DNA of 64,000 bases from Phytoseiulus persimilis (lineage: Eukaryota; Arthropoda; Arachnida; Mesostigmata; Phytoseiidae). The notes below the pieces were generated by a model. It ran no database searches and was not told the DNA's origin. It worked only from the letters and a program-made list of their open reading frames with translations. Each line of letters begins with the position of its first letter. Position 1 is the stretch's first letter. Positions 1 through 10,423 of this stretch are shown here, one piece after another. The stretch covers positions 5,338,775 to 5,402,774 of the forward strand of contig CM075104.1 in assembly GCA_037576195.1 (NCBI GenBank), written 5' to 3'. The position numbers were made by a program, and so were the translations under genes.

Positions 1-158
1 AATTGTGACCCGCGTCATTTCGGAAGGATAGAAAAACTTGTAGGATGCCTTGTCGCTTCGCAAAAAATCGGAACTCGCCAACGGCGCTCGCTTTCACACC
101 TTTTCATGTCAAGAACATGTCCAGTGACTCGATTTTCGTTCCTTGGCCCATGATATCA

Positions 159-272
159 CACAGAATTCAGACGATTGTGAGGAAGAATCCGCATCTCGCT
201 CTCCAAGACCTAGCTTCCCGGAATCAGCAGGTTGCTAGCTCTGTGAGGCCCAGGAGATGGAATGAGATTGGA
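159..272 (+). pseudogene. Tc1/mariner-type helix-turn-helix fragment
   Basis: The + strand frame reads RIQTIVRKNPHLALQDLAS and continues to a segment with VASSV and RWNEIG. In Tc1-like transposases the second DNA-binding helix-turn-helix typically reads R-I-x-x-x-V-R-x-N-P-x-x-[ST]-x-x-x-[IL]-A and then V-S-x-x-T-V-x-R-x-L-x-E-x-G. The fragment follows this order with substitutions and one apparent slip. Neither the first helix-turn-helix upstream nor a catalytic FSDES-type motif downstream is visible, so only about 38 codons survive. It lies outside the hAT element that starts at 587. It could be a chance match: the similarity is by eye and the stretch is short. If real, it is a dead fragment with no function of its own. 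Confidence 0.4.
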
Positions 273-586
273 CACCATGTAGCCTATAATATTACTACTA
301 CTAATACTTGAAATCAGTGAGTTTTCGGAATGCAAGGATGTCATAATTTCTCTCTCAGTTCCTATGGAGTTTGCTCGATGAAGATGTTACTTCTATTGTT
401 CCAAAATTTATCCCAGGAACTTTTATTGTATCGCTGTATCCATCAGGTAATCCATCCTACATTGCTCCAGCATCTGGTCACGCGTCACAATGTTCTATAG
501 CGACCATTGATTGACCGACATGTGTGGAGCATTCGCGAAGATAGAGGGCGTCTCCCATGCACGCGTAACCTCATATTGATAGAAAG

Positions 587-1159
587 CAGTCGCGTAGCGA
601 GGCGGGGGGGGGGGCATCAGGTCGTTAAGGGCATCAGAATGCCTCTCCATGCCTATCACATTAGGATTTCTAAGCTCTTCCAGGTAATTTTTTTCCCGGA
701 ATCCTCAGAGTGGAGGCGGAGTCCGATCGTTGCATCTGATTTCCTTCCTGATCGGGAGGCAACGTTCAGTTCATTTTGTTCCTGCCTCGGTCCAGAGATC
801 GAGCCAAAGAAGTTGACAAACCTCGCTGTCCTATCTATCGAGATGTCCATCACGGATGAGTTTAACTTCAATGAGGAGTCAATAGAAGATTCGCAGCTCC
901 AGGAGCCAAGCAAATAACCCTCCAAGAATACGTAATCCAGTTGCTCGAGTAATATTCTAGTTGCTCACATTCGGGTCAGCCCGCTCGAGTTGTCTCCATT
1001 TCTCGGAAGATCTCCATTTCAGATGATCATATTTTATGTTTGAGGACAAACAAAGATACATTCAGTGTGCATCAAACGCATTCAACTCCTCAGACCCCCA
1101 AAAAATAGGAAGGGGGGGGGGGGCATCAAATCCGCATCTTGAGGCTCGCTACGCCGCTG
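587..1159 (+). mobile_element. hAT-like element remnant with terminal inverted repeats
   Basis: The left end (587-603) reads CAGTCGCGTAGCGAGGC. The right end (1143-1159) read on the minus strand is CAGCGGCGTAGCGAGCC. The two agree at 14 of 17 positions and both start CAG. Next to each end is a poly-G run followed by CATCA on the + strand (G11 at 604-614, G12 at 1112-1123). Inside, at 753-917, lies a piece of hAT transposase C-terminus in the same orientation. At about 573 bp the copy is far shorter than an autonomous hAT element, so it is an internally deleted derivative. The expected 8 bp target duplication is not recognisable: left flank 579-586 and right flank 1160-1167 agree at only 2 of 8 positions. 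The copy is therefore old, or its ends are slightly misplaced. Confidence 0.65.
720..917 (+). pseudogene. hAT transposase C-terminal (dimerisation) remnant
   Basis: The + strand frame ending at the TAA at 915-917 contains REATFS (753-770), then 16 codons further LTNLAVLSIE (813-842), then an acidic tail with DEFNF and EESIED. The hAT C-terminal dimerisation region characteristically has A-E-R-S-F-S, about 17 residues later a leucine-rich L-x-x-L-A-x-L-S-I-E helix, and then a short D/E- and F-rich end before the stop. Order, spacing and the stop position all fit. The catalytic DDE part and the BED zinc finger expected upstream are absent, so no active enzyme can be made. The frame upstream to about 507 is open but shows no hAT similarity. 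The assignment rests on recognising the motifs by eye. Confidence 0.65.
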
Positions 1160-3120
1160 TGCAGACGTTCTCGAGGGAAACTGATCTTCTGACAGATCTT
1201 AGCCTTCTACATTATGGAAAATTGAGATCCAACATCGCATATTCTCTCTTCGATTTGATGTTGGGAGTGCATGAGAAACTATGTAATTTCGCCTAGGACA
1301 GCTGTGCTGAAGCTTCATGGAACAACATTCCAAGAGAATGAGCTGACTCGTGAGACTTCATTTTGGGCTGGTTTACGAAGACAATGACTGTCTAGTCTCA
1401 GAACACGTTCTAGAATACGTGTTCCCTGCGGGAGAGCTGGAATCGCATCAGAGCCGCGCAACCTCCAATGCCTTCAAGTTGCCTTCCACAGATGGAAGGA
1501 ATCAGATGACCCGCTGATAGGAGTCATCGAATCGCTCTTTGTAATGTAGAAAACGCCTCCTTTTCACTCCGAATCTCTCCAGAATTATCGATCGTGATCA
1601 TACGAAACAGTGGGAACCTCGGTATCATAGAACCCTTTCGAAGTTGCAGTTTCGACGTCGAAGTTGCGAGCCCATATACTTGAGTTGTTCCCGTGCCTCA
1701 TGTTCTCCGCTCTCGTTGAAGTCGCTTCAAGCCCTCACTCGATCGAACACTCCTACTCTTGAGCAACCACGAACCCCTCTCTATGGGGCACTTGTTGCCA
1801 CAGATGTAAAGCACCGTCTCACCGAACGAATCGGAGGCGTTGTTGACATCTTCTGGCTAGAGTTCATCTGACCAGGTGACCTGGGCGAGCTGCTCCCAAC
1901 GGAGGATGTTGTTCTCCTCGCTCAGTTTCCTTTCAAGCTCAGTTGCCGTGCCTTCCGTCGAAGGTCGAGGTCTGCCAACTGATGTGATCAGCCGGTTAGT
2001 CGTCTGAAAACGTAGGAGTTCCGAGGAGTTTGGACTACATCAAGAGATAATCCTGGCAACCAGCCGGTGCTAGCTCACACATCATCCCGACAAGAAAGCT
2101 CGTCATTCAACCTACCGCGTGGCCATAGCTTCTGGACCACAAAAACGAAATACGTTCATTTCGGGATCCGTTGTTCACCGATCACCCGCCGGCCGGGAAT
2201 CTCTCGGAGTTGTAGCTCTCCCAGCAGATCACGAATGGTGTCCCAGCGCTTGCTCCAATGTTTGTTCAAAAGAACATGGACGGCTTGAAAGTAACCGCCT
2301 TCGCCAGGAGACGCTCTCGTGGAGAAGATTCCCACCACAGCCGCATCGAATGAAATATAACCATCAATCTGCAGAGCCGTTAGTCCCTCGGGTCACTCCG
2401 AACCCCTGGTGCTCCGCGTTCCAACTCCTTGTCCAGAGCACGTGGACCAGAATACTCTTCAGGCATCGTCTATTATGACTCAAGGACCCGTTATTTCATT
2501 ATCTGAGATGCCATAATTTCCTTCCATGAACATCAAGTTTCCGCAGTTGACAGGGAGGGATATCTGCGAGAGTTCGAGCGAGACCTCCGCATCGCGAACC
2601 GACCGAATTCTCCAACCGCCGTGAGCTTCTTCTGGTCATTCGAAGAGATCTTCGCGATGATCGATGAGCCCACAGAGCGTTATCCGTCTTCCGTGAGCAG
2701 CCGCACTCGATCCCACTGTGACTCAGGGAACTTCTCAAACTCTGGTGATTTGATATCTCTATTAAGTCGAACCTATCACTGCGACGTCCGCTCTCGACGA
2801 GTTGGAATTACATAACCCTGTCAACAGTCTCGCTGACGTCCCCGATAAGGCGACTCCGCACAACGTCCTCAGCCTGCACACCTCGACATGGTTCGGATCT
2901 GTCATAGCAGGGGCGATGGTATCTTGGCGACTCCGTGGGCTGAGCTCCTGACCGCCGCCCGCTCTGCCTCCCTGTGCGGGGGCAGAGTTTGTAGTTGGAG
3001 ACTTCTCCCTCCCCTCCTTAACGGCACGAACACTCGTCTCCTGCGAGTCCGAATACTAGCCTCCTTCCCAACAATACGAATGCAGTGAACACGACAGTCA
3101 TTCACGACCCTCGAGCGTGG
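1160..3120. other. No recognisable gene; unassigned decayed sequence
   Basis: Open frames here reach 119 codons at most and several overlap in antisense. The minus strand between about 1,740 and 2,480 gives protein-like stretches in shifting frames (for example a segment with KHWSKRWDTIRDLL around 2,220-2,260, and one with WEQLAQVTWSDEL around 1,865-1,905). That would suit a decayed transposon, but I could not place the pieces in any family. Confidence 0.3.
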
Positions 3121-3126
3121 GTCGCA

Positions 3127-3305
3127 GAACCGGGTCTGATACCCGGTTCCGGACCTGGGTATCCGAGCCTGGACCTCCGATGCCCGACTGCCGACTCTCT
3201 GAAAGAACTGATTTCGTGGTCGATCCGACCATATTTTTTGGAGTCTGTGGACCGGGTTATTCCAGGCCGGATCCGTGGACCCGGTTTCGGAAACGGGTAT
3301 TTAGG
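3127..3305. repeat. Cluster of ACCCGG/CCGGGT palindromic modules
   Basis: A near-perfect hairpin lies at 3127-3149: GAACCGGGT, a 5-base loop, then ACCCGGTTC (9 bp arms). Related modules follow: ACCGGGT at 3251-3257, ACCCGGT at 3279-3285 and AACGGGTAT at about 3292-3300, interspersed with GGACC and GGATCC pieces. The modules are neither in exact tandem nor of one period, so this is an irregular inverted-repeat cluster rather than a clean minisatellite. No coding function is implied, although a 163-codon frame without an ATG runs through it. Confidence 0.45.
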
Positions 3306-3310
3306 ATCCC

Positions 3311-4512
3311 TAGTCAAAAGTAAGTCCTCCGATCGTAATGGCCGTGAAGGACTGCACGGAGCCTTCGAGACCTTACTGTTGCGAGAGAAGCATCGGGTGC
3401 CTTGGGATTCCCGAGTTTGGAAGTCGAAGTTCAACGAAGTGCTTCCCCGACGAATCGACGTCCAAGTCCGCGTCTTCCGACGTTCCCGGGTTGCCTATCA
3501 TCTCTATCTCGCTTCTCCTCGCTCCTTCTTTTGTGGCCCCGACAAGCGTCAGCCGCACCTGAACAACAGCGTTTGATCCAACAAAATTTTTCGCAGAAGG
3601 CCCCTCCCGATACAACCGGCTGCTTGCTGCAAGGGCTTGGCTCTCCAACGAGACTGGACACTCGAACGGAATCGATACCGGAGAGAGACTGTCGATTTCT
3701 TCGGTTCGTTCGGACTGTGGTATCAGGAGCGCCCGGGAGCAGACGCAGCGTCGCCTGCCCGCCATTCTTACCAAAATATTTGGCGAACATTCAAGTGGTC
3801 AGCCCATTAAGTTCCGCCGCCCGCACCAGGTGAGGCCGTCGTCGAGGACCACGGCTGGCCCACGGACTCTTGAACCTTTGTGCGAATCGGAACCCCGCGG
3901 GGGTTGAAACTTTGTGTGAGTTGTCTTGTATCCTGAGACGAGCTCCATTGAACGCGATCATTTCGGTGGAGACCAGTCGGTCCTCATTGTGACTTGAGTT
4001 TGCGGAAAAGCGGTGAAAGGAAAGAGAGACTTTGGTCTCGTTCCGTTGCTCAGAACGTCCGCCGGTATTCCCTGGGTTGTCTCATTTCAATCAAAGCATG
4101 ATCAGGGCATCGGAGTCAAATTGTCAAGAACGTCGCCTTCATTCCTGTCTCCGAGACCTTCAATTTCCGTCGCGATTAATCATTTTTCTCAGTGTCTTCT
4201 GCCTTCACCCTGCCCGTTACGTTGCTGTCCCCAGTGCTTTGATACTCCAATGGATGTTGTTGTTGATGATGACGACGATGATGGAGGTGCGGATTTAAAT
4301 TTGTTAGAGCTGCCCATGGGAGTTTCTTTCCTCTGCTCAACCATCACGGCTCGTCATCGCTGCTGGGGCCTCGCCTCAGCGTTTCGTCGAGTCTTCAGCT
4401 GTCGTTGAGGCTTCTGGGCCAGCGATTCCGGTGCTCGGGAATCTCGCCGCTTCATTCCGACTCGGTCTGTCCCTTCATGGAGGGTTCGGGTTTTTCACAT
4501 AAGGCATCGGCC
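3311..4512. other. No recognisable gene
   Basis: Overlapping frames of 120-143 codons occur on both strands at 3.37-3.83 kb because stop codons are locally sparse; none shows a domain. A short GTT/GAT/GAC trinucleotide patch lies at about 4,256-4,285. The interval just before 4,513 could hold the missing N-terminal part of the Tc1-like copy, but I see no readable helix-turn-helix there. Confidence 0.3.
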
Positions 4513-5064
4513 GCAGTTTCCAGGAAAGTGGATGATGTTGGACCGGCTCTCGGTTGACGGTTTGTCAATCGATGGACAGACATACTTCCTCGGCGTTATC
4601 ATGGCACACGTTGTGGCGACGCGCTCACACTATTTAGCACACATCGCAACCTGACGCTCCCGTTGGACTTCGAACCACCATCGAGCCTGCTGCGTTGCGA
4701 TGGGATCAGTGTGAATCAGCTGTTTGATCTCTTTCTCTTACATAAGGCTCGAATCGACGTCAGTCAACGGTGCCCAGCGTTCCCAGGTTGAGTGAAGCAT
4801 TCGGCACCACAACCACAAGACTGATCATGGCGTCGCCAGGGCACGGCTTGTCAGGGATAAACTTCGATTGATGCCGAGACGAATGATCAGTGTTTCAACT
4901 CGGTAACGCTGATAGTTCGCGGGCATCAATAGATACATCCAGCCATTCATGGATCGAAGGTTCATGAATAACAATGACGCCCCCATGGTCCAGCCCGAGT
5001 CATCGAGCCCTCACTGATTCATCGTATTTGCTGCATTCAGACTTCTAATGAGACCCTGTGTGAT
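4513..5064 (+). pseudogene. Tc1-like DDE transposase, decayed copy A
   Basis: Broken by stops and frame changes, but the landmarks of a Tc1 transposase come in the right order. First is AVSRKVDDVG (4513-4542; compare V-S-x-x-T-V-x-x-x-L-x-x-x-G). Next is GDALTLFSTHRNLTL (4615-4659; compare R-x-A-R-L-x-F-A-x-x-H-x-N-W-T-L), then a CDGIS-type first catalytic Asp (codon 4699-4701; compare F-S-D-E-S). FGTTTTRLIM (4800-4829) sits where H-G-G-G-S-V-M-V-W is expected, about 34 residues after that Asp. A second Asp in NNNDAPM (codon 4976-4978; compare Q-D-N-A-P) lies 92 residues after the first, the usual Tc1 interval. The C-terminal block is TCA-GAC-TT...AAT followed by ETLCD (5050-5064; compare S-P-D-L-N-P-I-E-N-L-W-D), with about 30 bases lost. 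The element ends were not found. Confidence 0.6.
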
Positions 5065-6910
5065 TGCTCTGACGTAGGATGCGTCTCGGCTCGCATATTC
5101 AATCTGGAAGCGGGGAAAACGGTATCGAAAGCAGTGTGATGGAGCGGTCTCGATTTCTCGACATCCTTTGCTTATCCGTATTCATCTATCTGCCTCTGTG
5201 GTTATCCGTGTTCTTCTTGAGCTCGAGCCGTGTGCCCGAGCGGAACTGGCGTTGGCTCCTGCAGGATCGCCGGTAAACAGTGTCAGAATTTATGGCTTTC
5301 GAAAATCGATTGGAGCGCTCTGCGTGCCTTCTTAATCGGTCGCTGATTTAACGTCTACGATCGCGGTTCGACGGAGTCCCGCCCAATGGCACCGAAGCAT
5401 CGGTGACATTTTTCCTCACTGGTGTATCTGGCGTTTCCTTTTCTCAACGTGTATTTGTCGGCTACTGGTTGGCCGGGATCCATTTGACCTGAATAGCGTG
5501 TTACTATATCATGCGTAGCCTTCTAGATACCCTGCTGGAGTCGTTGTCGCTCGAAACTAAATATGGGATCGTAAACTCGTTCTTTTAATGCATATCAGAG
5601 TTTATTCATGCGGCTCGTGTCGAATGAAATGTTCCGACTCTGGAGACGTTCAGCGAAAGTAATACGTTTACGGGAGACAGCTTGAAAGCTAAACAGATTG
5701 GAAGGTGACGCTATGTCGGCTCACGGAGGGTTTCGGGCAGTTTAAGGGAAAGGTCGTGGGATCATTGATGCTTTGTCTGGAGCCTCCATTTTCTGTCCAC
5801 ATTTCTTCTGTTCCGAACGTTCCGGTTCCCAGAGGAGGACCGCGACAAACGTCCCCGGAGCGGAACGATATCCGAGCGCAGAGAACAGAGGCTCCCATTG
5901 AAGGGTTAAAACAAGTGAAGCGTTTTCCCTTAGTTCTATATTCGCTCTCGTCCGGTCGCCTGGAGTGGCGGCAGAGTAGATAAAACCGGAAGGAAAGAAT
6001 ATTCAAAGACAGATGACGAGCCAGAATGCAATCGCTGGAGATAACGGCGACGGCCGACGTCAATCTTCTGGTGCCGTGACCACCGAGGACTGTACGCAGA
6101 GTAGCGCAACGCCGATTTAACCAAGTGAGCTCCGTCGTTCTGCGGCTCGGGCTGAAATCTCCGATAACCTGGATTACCGACGGGTGCAGGTTGGATAACC
6201 GGCACCCAGCGACTCGTCACAGCTTTGGGCAGATTGTTCCAGACGGAACATCCTAGTGGAGAGCTTTGCTACGAGTCGTGTTTGTCACCGATCGTTTTTA
6301 GTCTCGGAGGGTGTCACTCAACGTTCGTATTTGAGCGCTCGAGAAGGAACCCTTCAATAGAAAGTAGTTTGAAGTTATGTTTTCCGGTTTGAGAACCAAA
6401 CTAATCGACAACAGCGTTCAAGTGCGTTTGGTCCATCGAAATCTACGGAACATGGCTCTTCGCGAGAACGCTCAGGAACGACTCTTCGAATTTTAAATCA
6501 CATGATTTGGGCTCATTATCGAATTCGAAACTCATCCGTCGTCCCTCCATATCGTTCCCATGCGCCAGCAGTTTCCGAGAAGCCCATCCCATGATGAGCT
6601 CGATAGGTTCCGCCGGCATGTTGAGCAGGGCACCGAAAGGTGGTCGAGCCCTGTTGGAGGCGGTCAGATGAATGAGAGACCATTGCCGCGGAAACGGGTG
6701 CCCCCATGTACGCAGGAGCGGGAGCCCAGAGCGTCCGCGGTGGGCATCGAGCCCGCCACTTATGCATTGACGCCCCACTCGTGGGACAGTCAATGTCGTG
6801 CCTACGCAAATCTTTGCTTTCGGCTTTGCAGACTGCGCTGATCACTCTGCCGTCTCATGAGTTGACACAGCGATCGACAGCCCCAGCTAGTGCCAATGAC
6901 GGAACCAACT
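5065..6910. other. No recognisable gene
   Basis: Frames are at most 124 codons and mutually antisense. A hydrophobic 65-codon frame at 5,079-5,276 (residues about 29-50) has no other sign of being a gene. Nothing else is assignable. Confidence 0.3.
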
Positions 6911-6914
6911 TTAA

Positions 6915-6945
6915 CCCCCCCCCCCTCCCCCCACTACGCTTCCGA
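6915..6945 (-). repeat. Poly-C/G tract beside a GCGTAG motif, possible hAT-type end
   Basis: On the + strand a C11 run (6915-6925) is followed by T and C6, then ACTACGCTTCC. Read on the minus strand this is GGAAGCGTAGTGGGGGG and then a long G run. The left hAT end at 587 has the same order of parts: GCGTAGCGAG, then poly-G. It may be an end of a related element that lost its partner, or a chance association. Confidence 0.3.
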
Positions 6946-7049
6946 CTTCATTGCAAGGGAGCTGGGGATTCCGATCAAATACTCGATTCCTTAGATTCCG
7001 CAAAATTTCGAGCGAACAGCCGCACCGGGGAGATCTGCTTCCAAAACTC

Positions 7050-7500
7050 ATAGTCACGATGGTTCGATCTCATTTTGAGTCCCTGATATCTCACGATCAA
7101 ATATTTGAGCTTCGATTTCCCAAAAGAGAGAAGTTTTGCGAGCTCGAATGAGGTGATTGTGAGCGCGGCTAAATTGAACTCTCACGAGTGGCCGCTTAGA
7201 TTGTCGTGAACCCGATCGTCCTGCGGTCGATCGAATCAATTCTCACATTCAAACATCGAGTCCCCACGGAGACAGTCAACGAGATTCTAGATATGCAGCC
7301 TCAAAACGGGAGAAGGTCAAAAACTCATCGGGATGCTGGAGGACACCAGCCGAACAATATATGGATAACGCCTCCCGGATGTGTGGAATCCCTTGTTTAC
7401 ATGGATCGACGAGCATCATTGGAACACCAACGATCCATGGGCGGAGTCACCCGGAGCTCCGAGGCACGGAGGAAGCCTCGATCACTCCAAGAGCTCGAGA
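7050..7500 (+). pseudogene. Tc1-like DD34E transposase, decayed copy B
   Basis: The first catalytic region reads ISHDQIFELRFPKR (about 7086-7127), close to the Tc1 pattern F-S-D-E-S-x-F-x-L-F; its Asp codon is 7095-7097. The second catalytic region reads QYMDNAS (Asp codon 7364-7366), 90 residues later, against the family pattern F-x-Q-D-N-A-P. After a one-base frame change it continues WIDEHHWNTNDPWAESP (7402-7452), matching W-[LF]-x-E-H-x-I-x-x-x-x-W-P-A-x-S-P. A GAG GAA GCC run then places a Glu at 7469-7471, exactly 35 codons after the second Asp (34 residues between), which is the DD34E spacing of Tc1 elements. The copy is dead through frameshifts and stops. The helix-turn-helix part and both ends are missing or unreadable. 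Orientation matches copy A, 2.5 kb upstream, but they need not be one insertion. Confidence 0.6.
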
Positions 7501-7514
7501 TGGATCTCAGCTAA

Positions 7515-9800
7515 ACGTGCGGAAAGGAATTTTCGCGTGTTTGCGGCATTCCGCTCCCTTGTCAGCTCGATCGCCTGTCGGCATCGAGATTGTGACCTTG
7601 CTTTCAATTACGCCATGACCGATGGTCCGAACGTGAGCTTTAATTACGCTGATAGGTGTTGTGAGTGCTTTTTAAAATGAACGGTGGCTGGCGAGGCGAC
7701 TTCCCTGCCCGGAGCTCTCTATCATCCAGCGAGGTGAAGCACAATGCTTCGCGCTCCTCCGTAGATTAATGTAATTCCATCCGCAAAAGCGGGAAAATAG
7801 ACACCGCGGGCCGTCGCCGTGTATGATCGGTCTTCGGAGTTTCTTTCGGATGACGGACGGACGAACGAGCAGGCAGGCAGATGAACGCCCGGACGGGCGA
7901 GGACTGAAATACAGCATTTGGACCGCGCGGAAATCTGTTCTGCGAACGAGATCAGAACAGCATCTCTGTCTGAACTCCTTCCCTACTCGCGAACGGCGCA
8001 CCCTTGGCTGGGCCAGCAGAAACTAGTTTCTGTATCCATCCCCTTCATAAGAGTTCCTCCCATGTACACTCTCACAGGAAGGAGTAATTTCTAGGAATAG
8101 ATCTTCCGAGATCTATAACACAGGGCTCCTGGATGTTGAAAGAGCGAAACCACTGGATATTGGAAGACACGCGGTTGTCTAGCAGCTTTCTCAAGTTTTC
8201 CCCGGTTTCCCAGAGAGAGTTGAACCCGCTCAGACGGACACGTCGCTGCACTCAATTCGGTCATATGGAAATCCATTTTCTCCGGGAGTTCGTCGCATGA
8301 GGACGCTTCCGCGAATAGAGTGGGCGATACTCCACCCAAGATGCTACAACTCGAACATTGCGAGAGTTCTAGCCACACTTGGGAGCCGACCCACGGCGCT
8401 AACTGCTTTCACCGATCGCGGAGCAGCGGTTTCGACGCTATCTAAGCTGGCGCCCAGATTGGAAAGTTTATCACAATGTCGTTGAGGGAACGGACGTTTG
8501 AATCGCAATGACCGATTTGGAGGCAGATCCAAAACTCAGCGGAGTCGGAACCTTGCATCTGAGCAAGTTCTGAGCGGAGTCTGTTCAAAACCATGCATCG
8601 AGGCCTTGTTGAAGCGAACTCTCAATGACTCTCATTACAACGGAGTTCTGGAAAACGGTTATCACGTCACAGCATCATTTCATTCCCCTTTTTCTGTTCA
8701 GCGCTACATTGAGCTCAAACGGAGGACTTTTTCCGACGACGAGGTCGGCCCCAACAAAACGAATCTAGTGTCGCAATCCATCGGTATCAGCCGAGAAAGA
8801 TGTGCAGGAGATTGTTTCGCATAGCTTGGTAGGTGTCGGGGCTTGAACACGAAAAGTCCAGACTGAGAATTCGATCCATCCAAACCTCACAAGACTCTCG
8901 TACCATGCCATCTGCAAATGAACTCTTGGAAGAGGAACGAAGAAAAACTGCAGTTTGTTACTAGGTGCTTCGTGCAATCTGGGTCCCATCGTTGCATCTA
9001 CTGCGGAATCTCGTCTTTAGACTCTGGTCTTGAGAACGCTCTTTTTTGACACATGCACAAAAGCTTGGACGAATCCGACAATCTCCATCCACGCTAACGA
9101 AGAGCGGTTGGGCCGGGAAGGCTGAAGGGCACCCGGACACAGATCGACGACGGAAATTGAATCGGACATTATCTCAAATCATCCGTGTGCATGCGAGTTT
9201 GGCATCTGGATGTTCTGGATCGGCCATTAGAACCATCGAATTTTGAAACACGCGATCTCTGCTTCCCACGGAGCCATGTTATCCGATGGATTCCTGTAGA
9301 TTTTCCGCCCGATATACACTCATCATTTCTCTTCGCAAGGATGTCCACTCTGTCGGAGCGGTCAACCGCTTTATTTTTCGTCGTTTTCTGAATAATCTTG
9401 CGATCAGCGCCCGAGAAGCCCATGCTTGAGGAAAATCGGGCTTTCGGTTACCTTGACCCCGTTCACACGGAGGACCTATCGGGAGATTGTCTCAAAACTG
9501 CGTCCCATTACTTTCAGAACAACATCGTCTCGTTCTGACTAATCCATGTCATATAATCTGTGCATACACTTCATCAAATCATGCATCCATGTTGAGCTTT
9601 TGAGAATGAACTTCAAGAATCAACCTCTAAAGATTATGGTCAGAATCGAAGCAACTGTTATCTCGAAGTTCTCAAGAATAGCGAACCCTAGTGATTTCAC
9701 GGGGAGATTGAACCTTTTCAGGCCCTACAAGTCAAGAAACTGCCGTGCAGACAGAGCGTGTAGAGACACAAACCCGTTAACGAATCGCTTATGGGTGCGG
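7515..9800. other. No recognisable gene
   Basis: Tetranucleotide-rich patches (GGAC and GCAG type) lie at about 7,850-7,900. Open frames of 60-109 codons occur on both strands, for example 8,498-8,824 (+) and 8,091-8,378 (-). They look like plausible protein in places but contain no motif I can name. Confidence 0.3.
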
Positions 9801-9804
9801 TTTT

Positions 9805-10421
9805 ATGGCTTTCGGCTGGTCGTCATTTCGACTCTTCGACGCATTTTACGCGGTTATCGGTGGCCAGAGAACGAAAGGCGAGAGAAAGAGCACCATAGAT
9901 ACGATCAACCCCTTGGTGGAACGCACGCCGATCTTCATCCTGAAAATCATCTCGAGACGGGCGTCCATGGTTCCACTGGCAGACGAAAATCCATCCACGT
10001 GGACAAAACAACTACGACGAGAGTGGAACGTAAACAAAGCGAGTTCTTCAGATAGGGCAGAACAGAAACTCAACAGGATCAAGAGCATCTCCATCATTCT
10101 CGAATCGCGACCTTCGCTGTTGAGAGAGAATCGGATGTGATTTTACAGGAGTCTGTTCTCCCACTGTGGGACGCTCCTTCGAATCTCAGGACATCGACTT
10201 TTCCAGCTGAATTTGACATGCACTGTACTCGTACTGTTGCTGAATACGTGAAGGATTTGACACATGATCACTCGAACAGGGATGAGTGTCTTCAAAAAAT
10301 ACTCCCCCTTAGGAAGTCGACCGAGGGCGTCATCGACACTGACACAACGTTCAGCTTGTCCAAGATCGCCGCGCGATCCCTTCTCGGTGATGTCGAGCAG
10401 ACGGGCACGTTCTATTCCTAA
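9805..10421 (+). other. Two adjoining unassigned open frames
   Basis: An ATG-started frame of 111 codons (9805-10140) overlaps by a few bases a second frame of about 94 codons (10137-10421). The second frame has no ATG at its start. It begins near a possible splice acceptor (TTTTACAG ending at 10148) and its stop is at 10419-10421, only two bases before the MITE that begins at 10424. Both have balanced amino-acid composition but no domain I recognise. They could be a frameshifted old coding region, an exon pair, or chance. No promoter or polyadenylation signal was identified. Confidence 0.15.
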
Positions 10422-10423
10422 TA

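Noticed and set aside
1740-2480. Minus-strand WEQLAQVTWSDEL and neighbouring pieces as another DDE transposase
   Set aside because: The W-S-D-E piece is suggestive, but no second Asp (D-N-A-P type) or Glu block follows at the right distance and the frames shift repeatedly.
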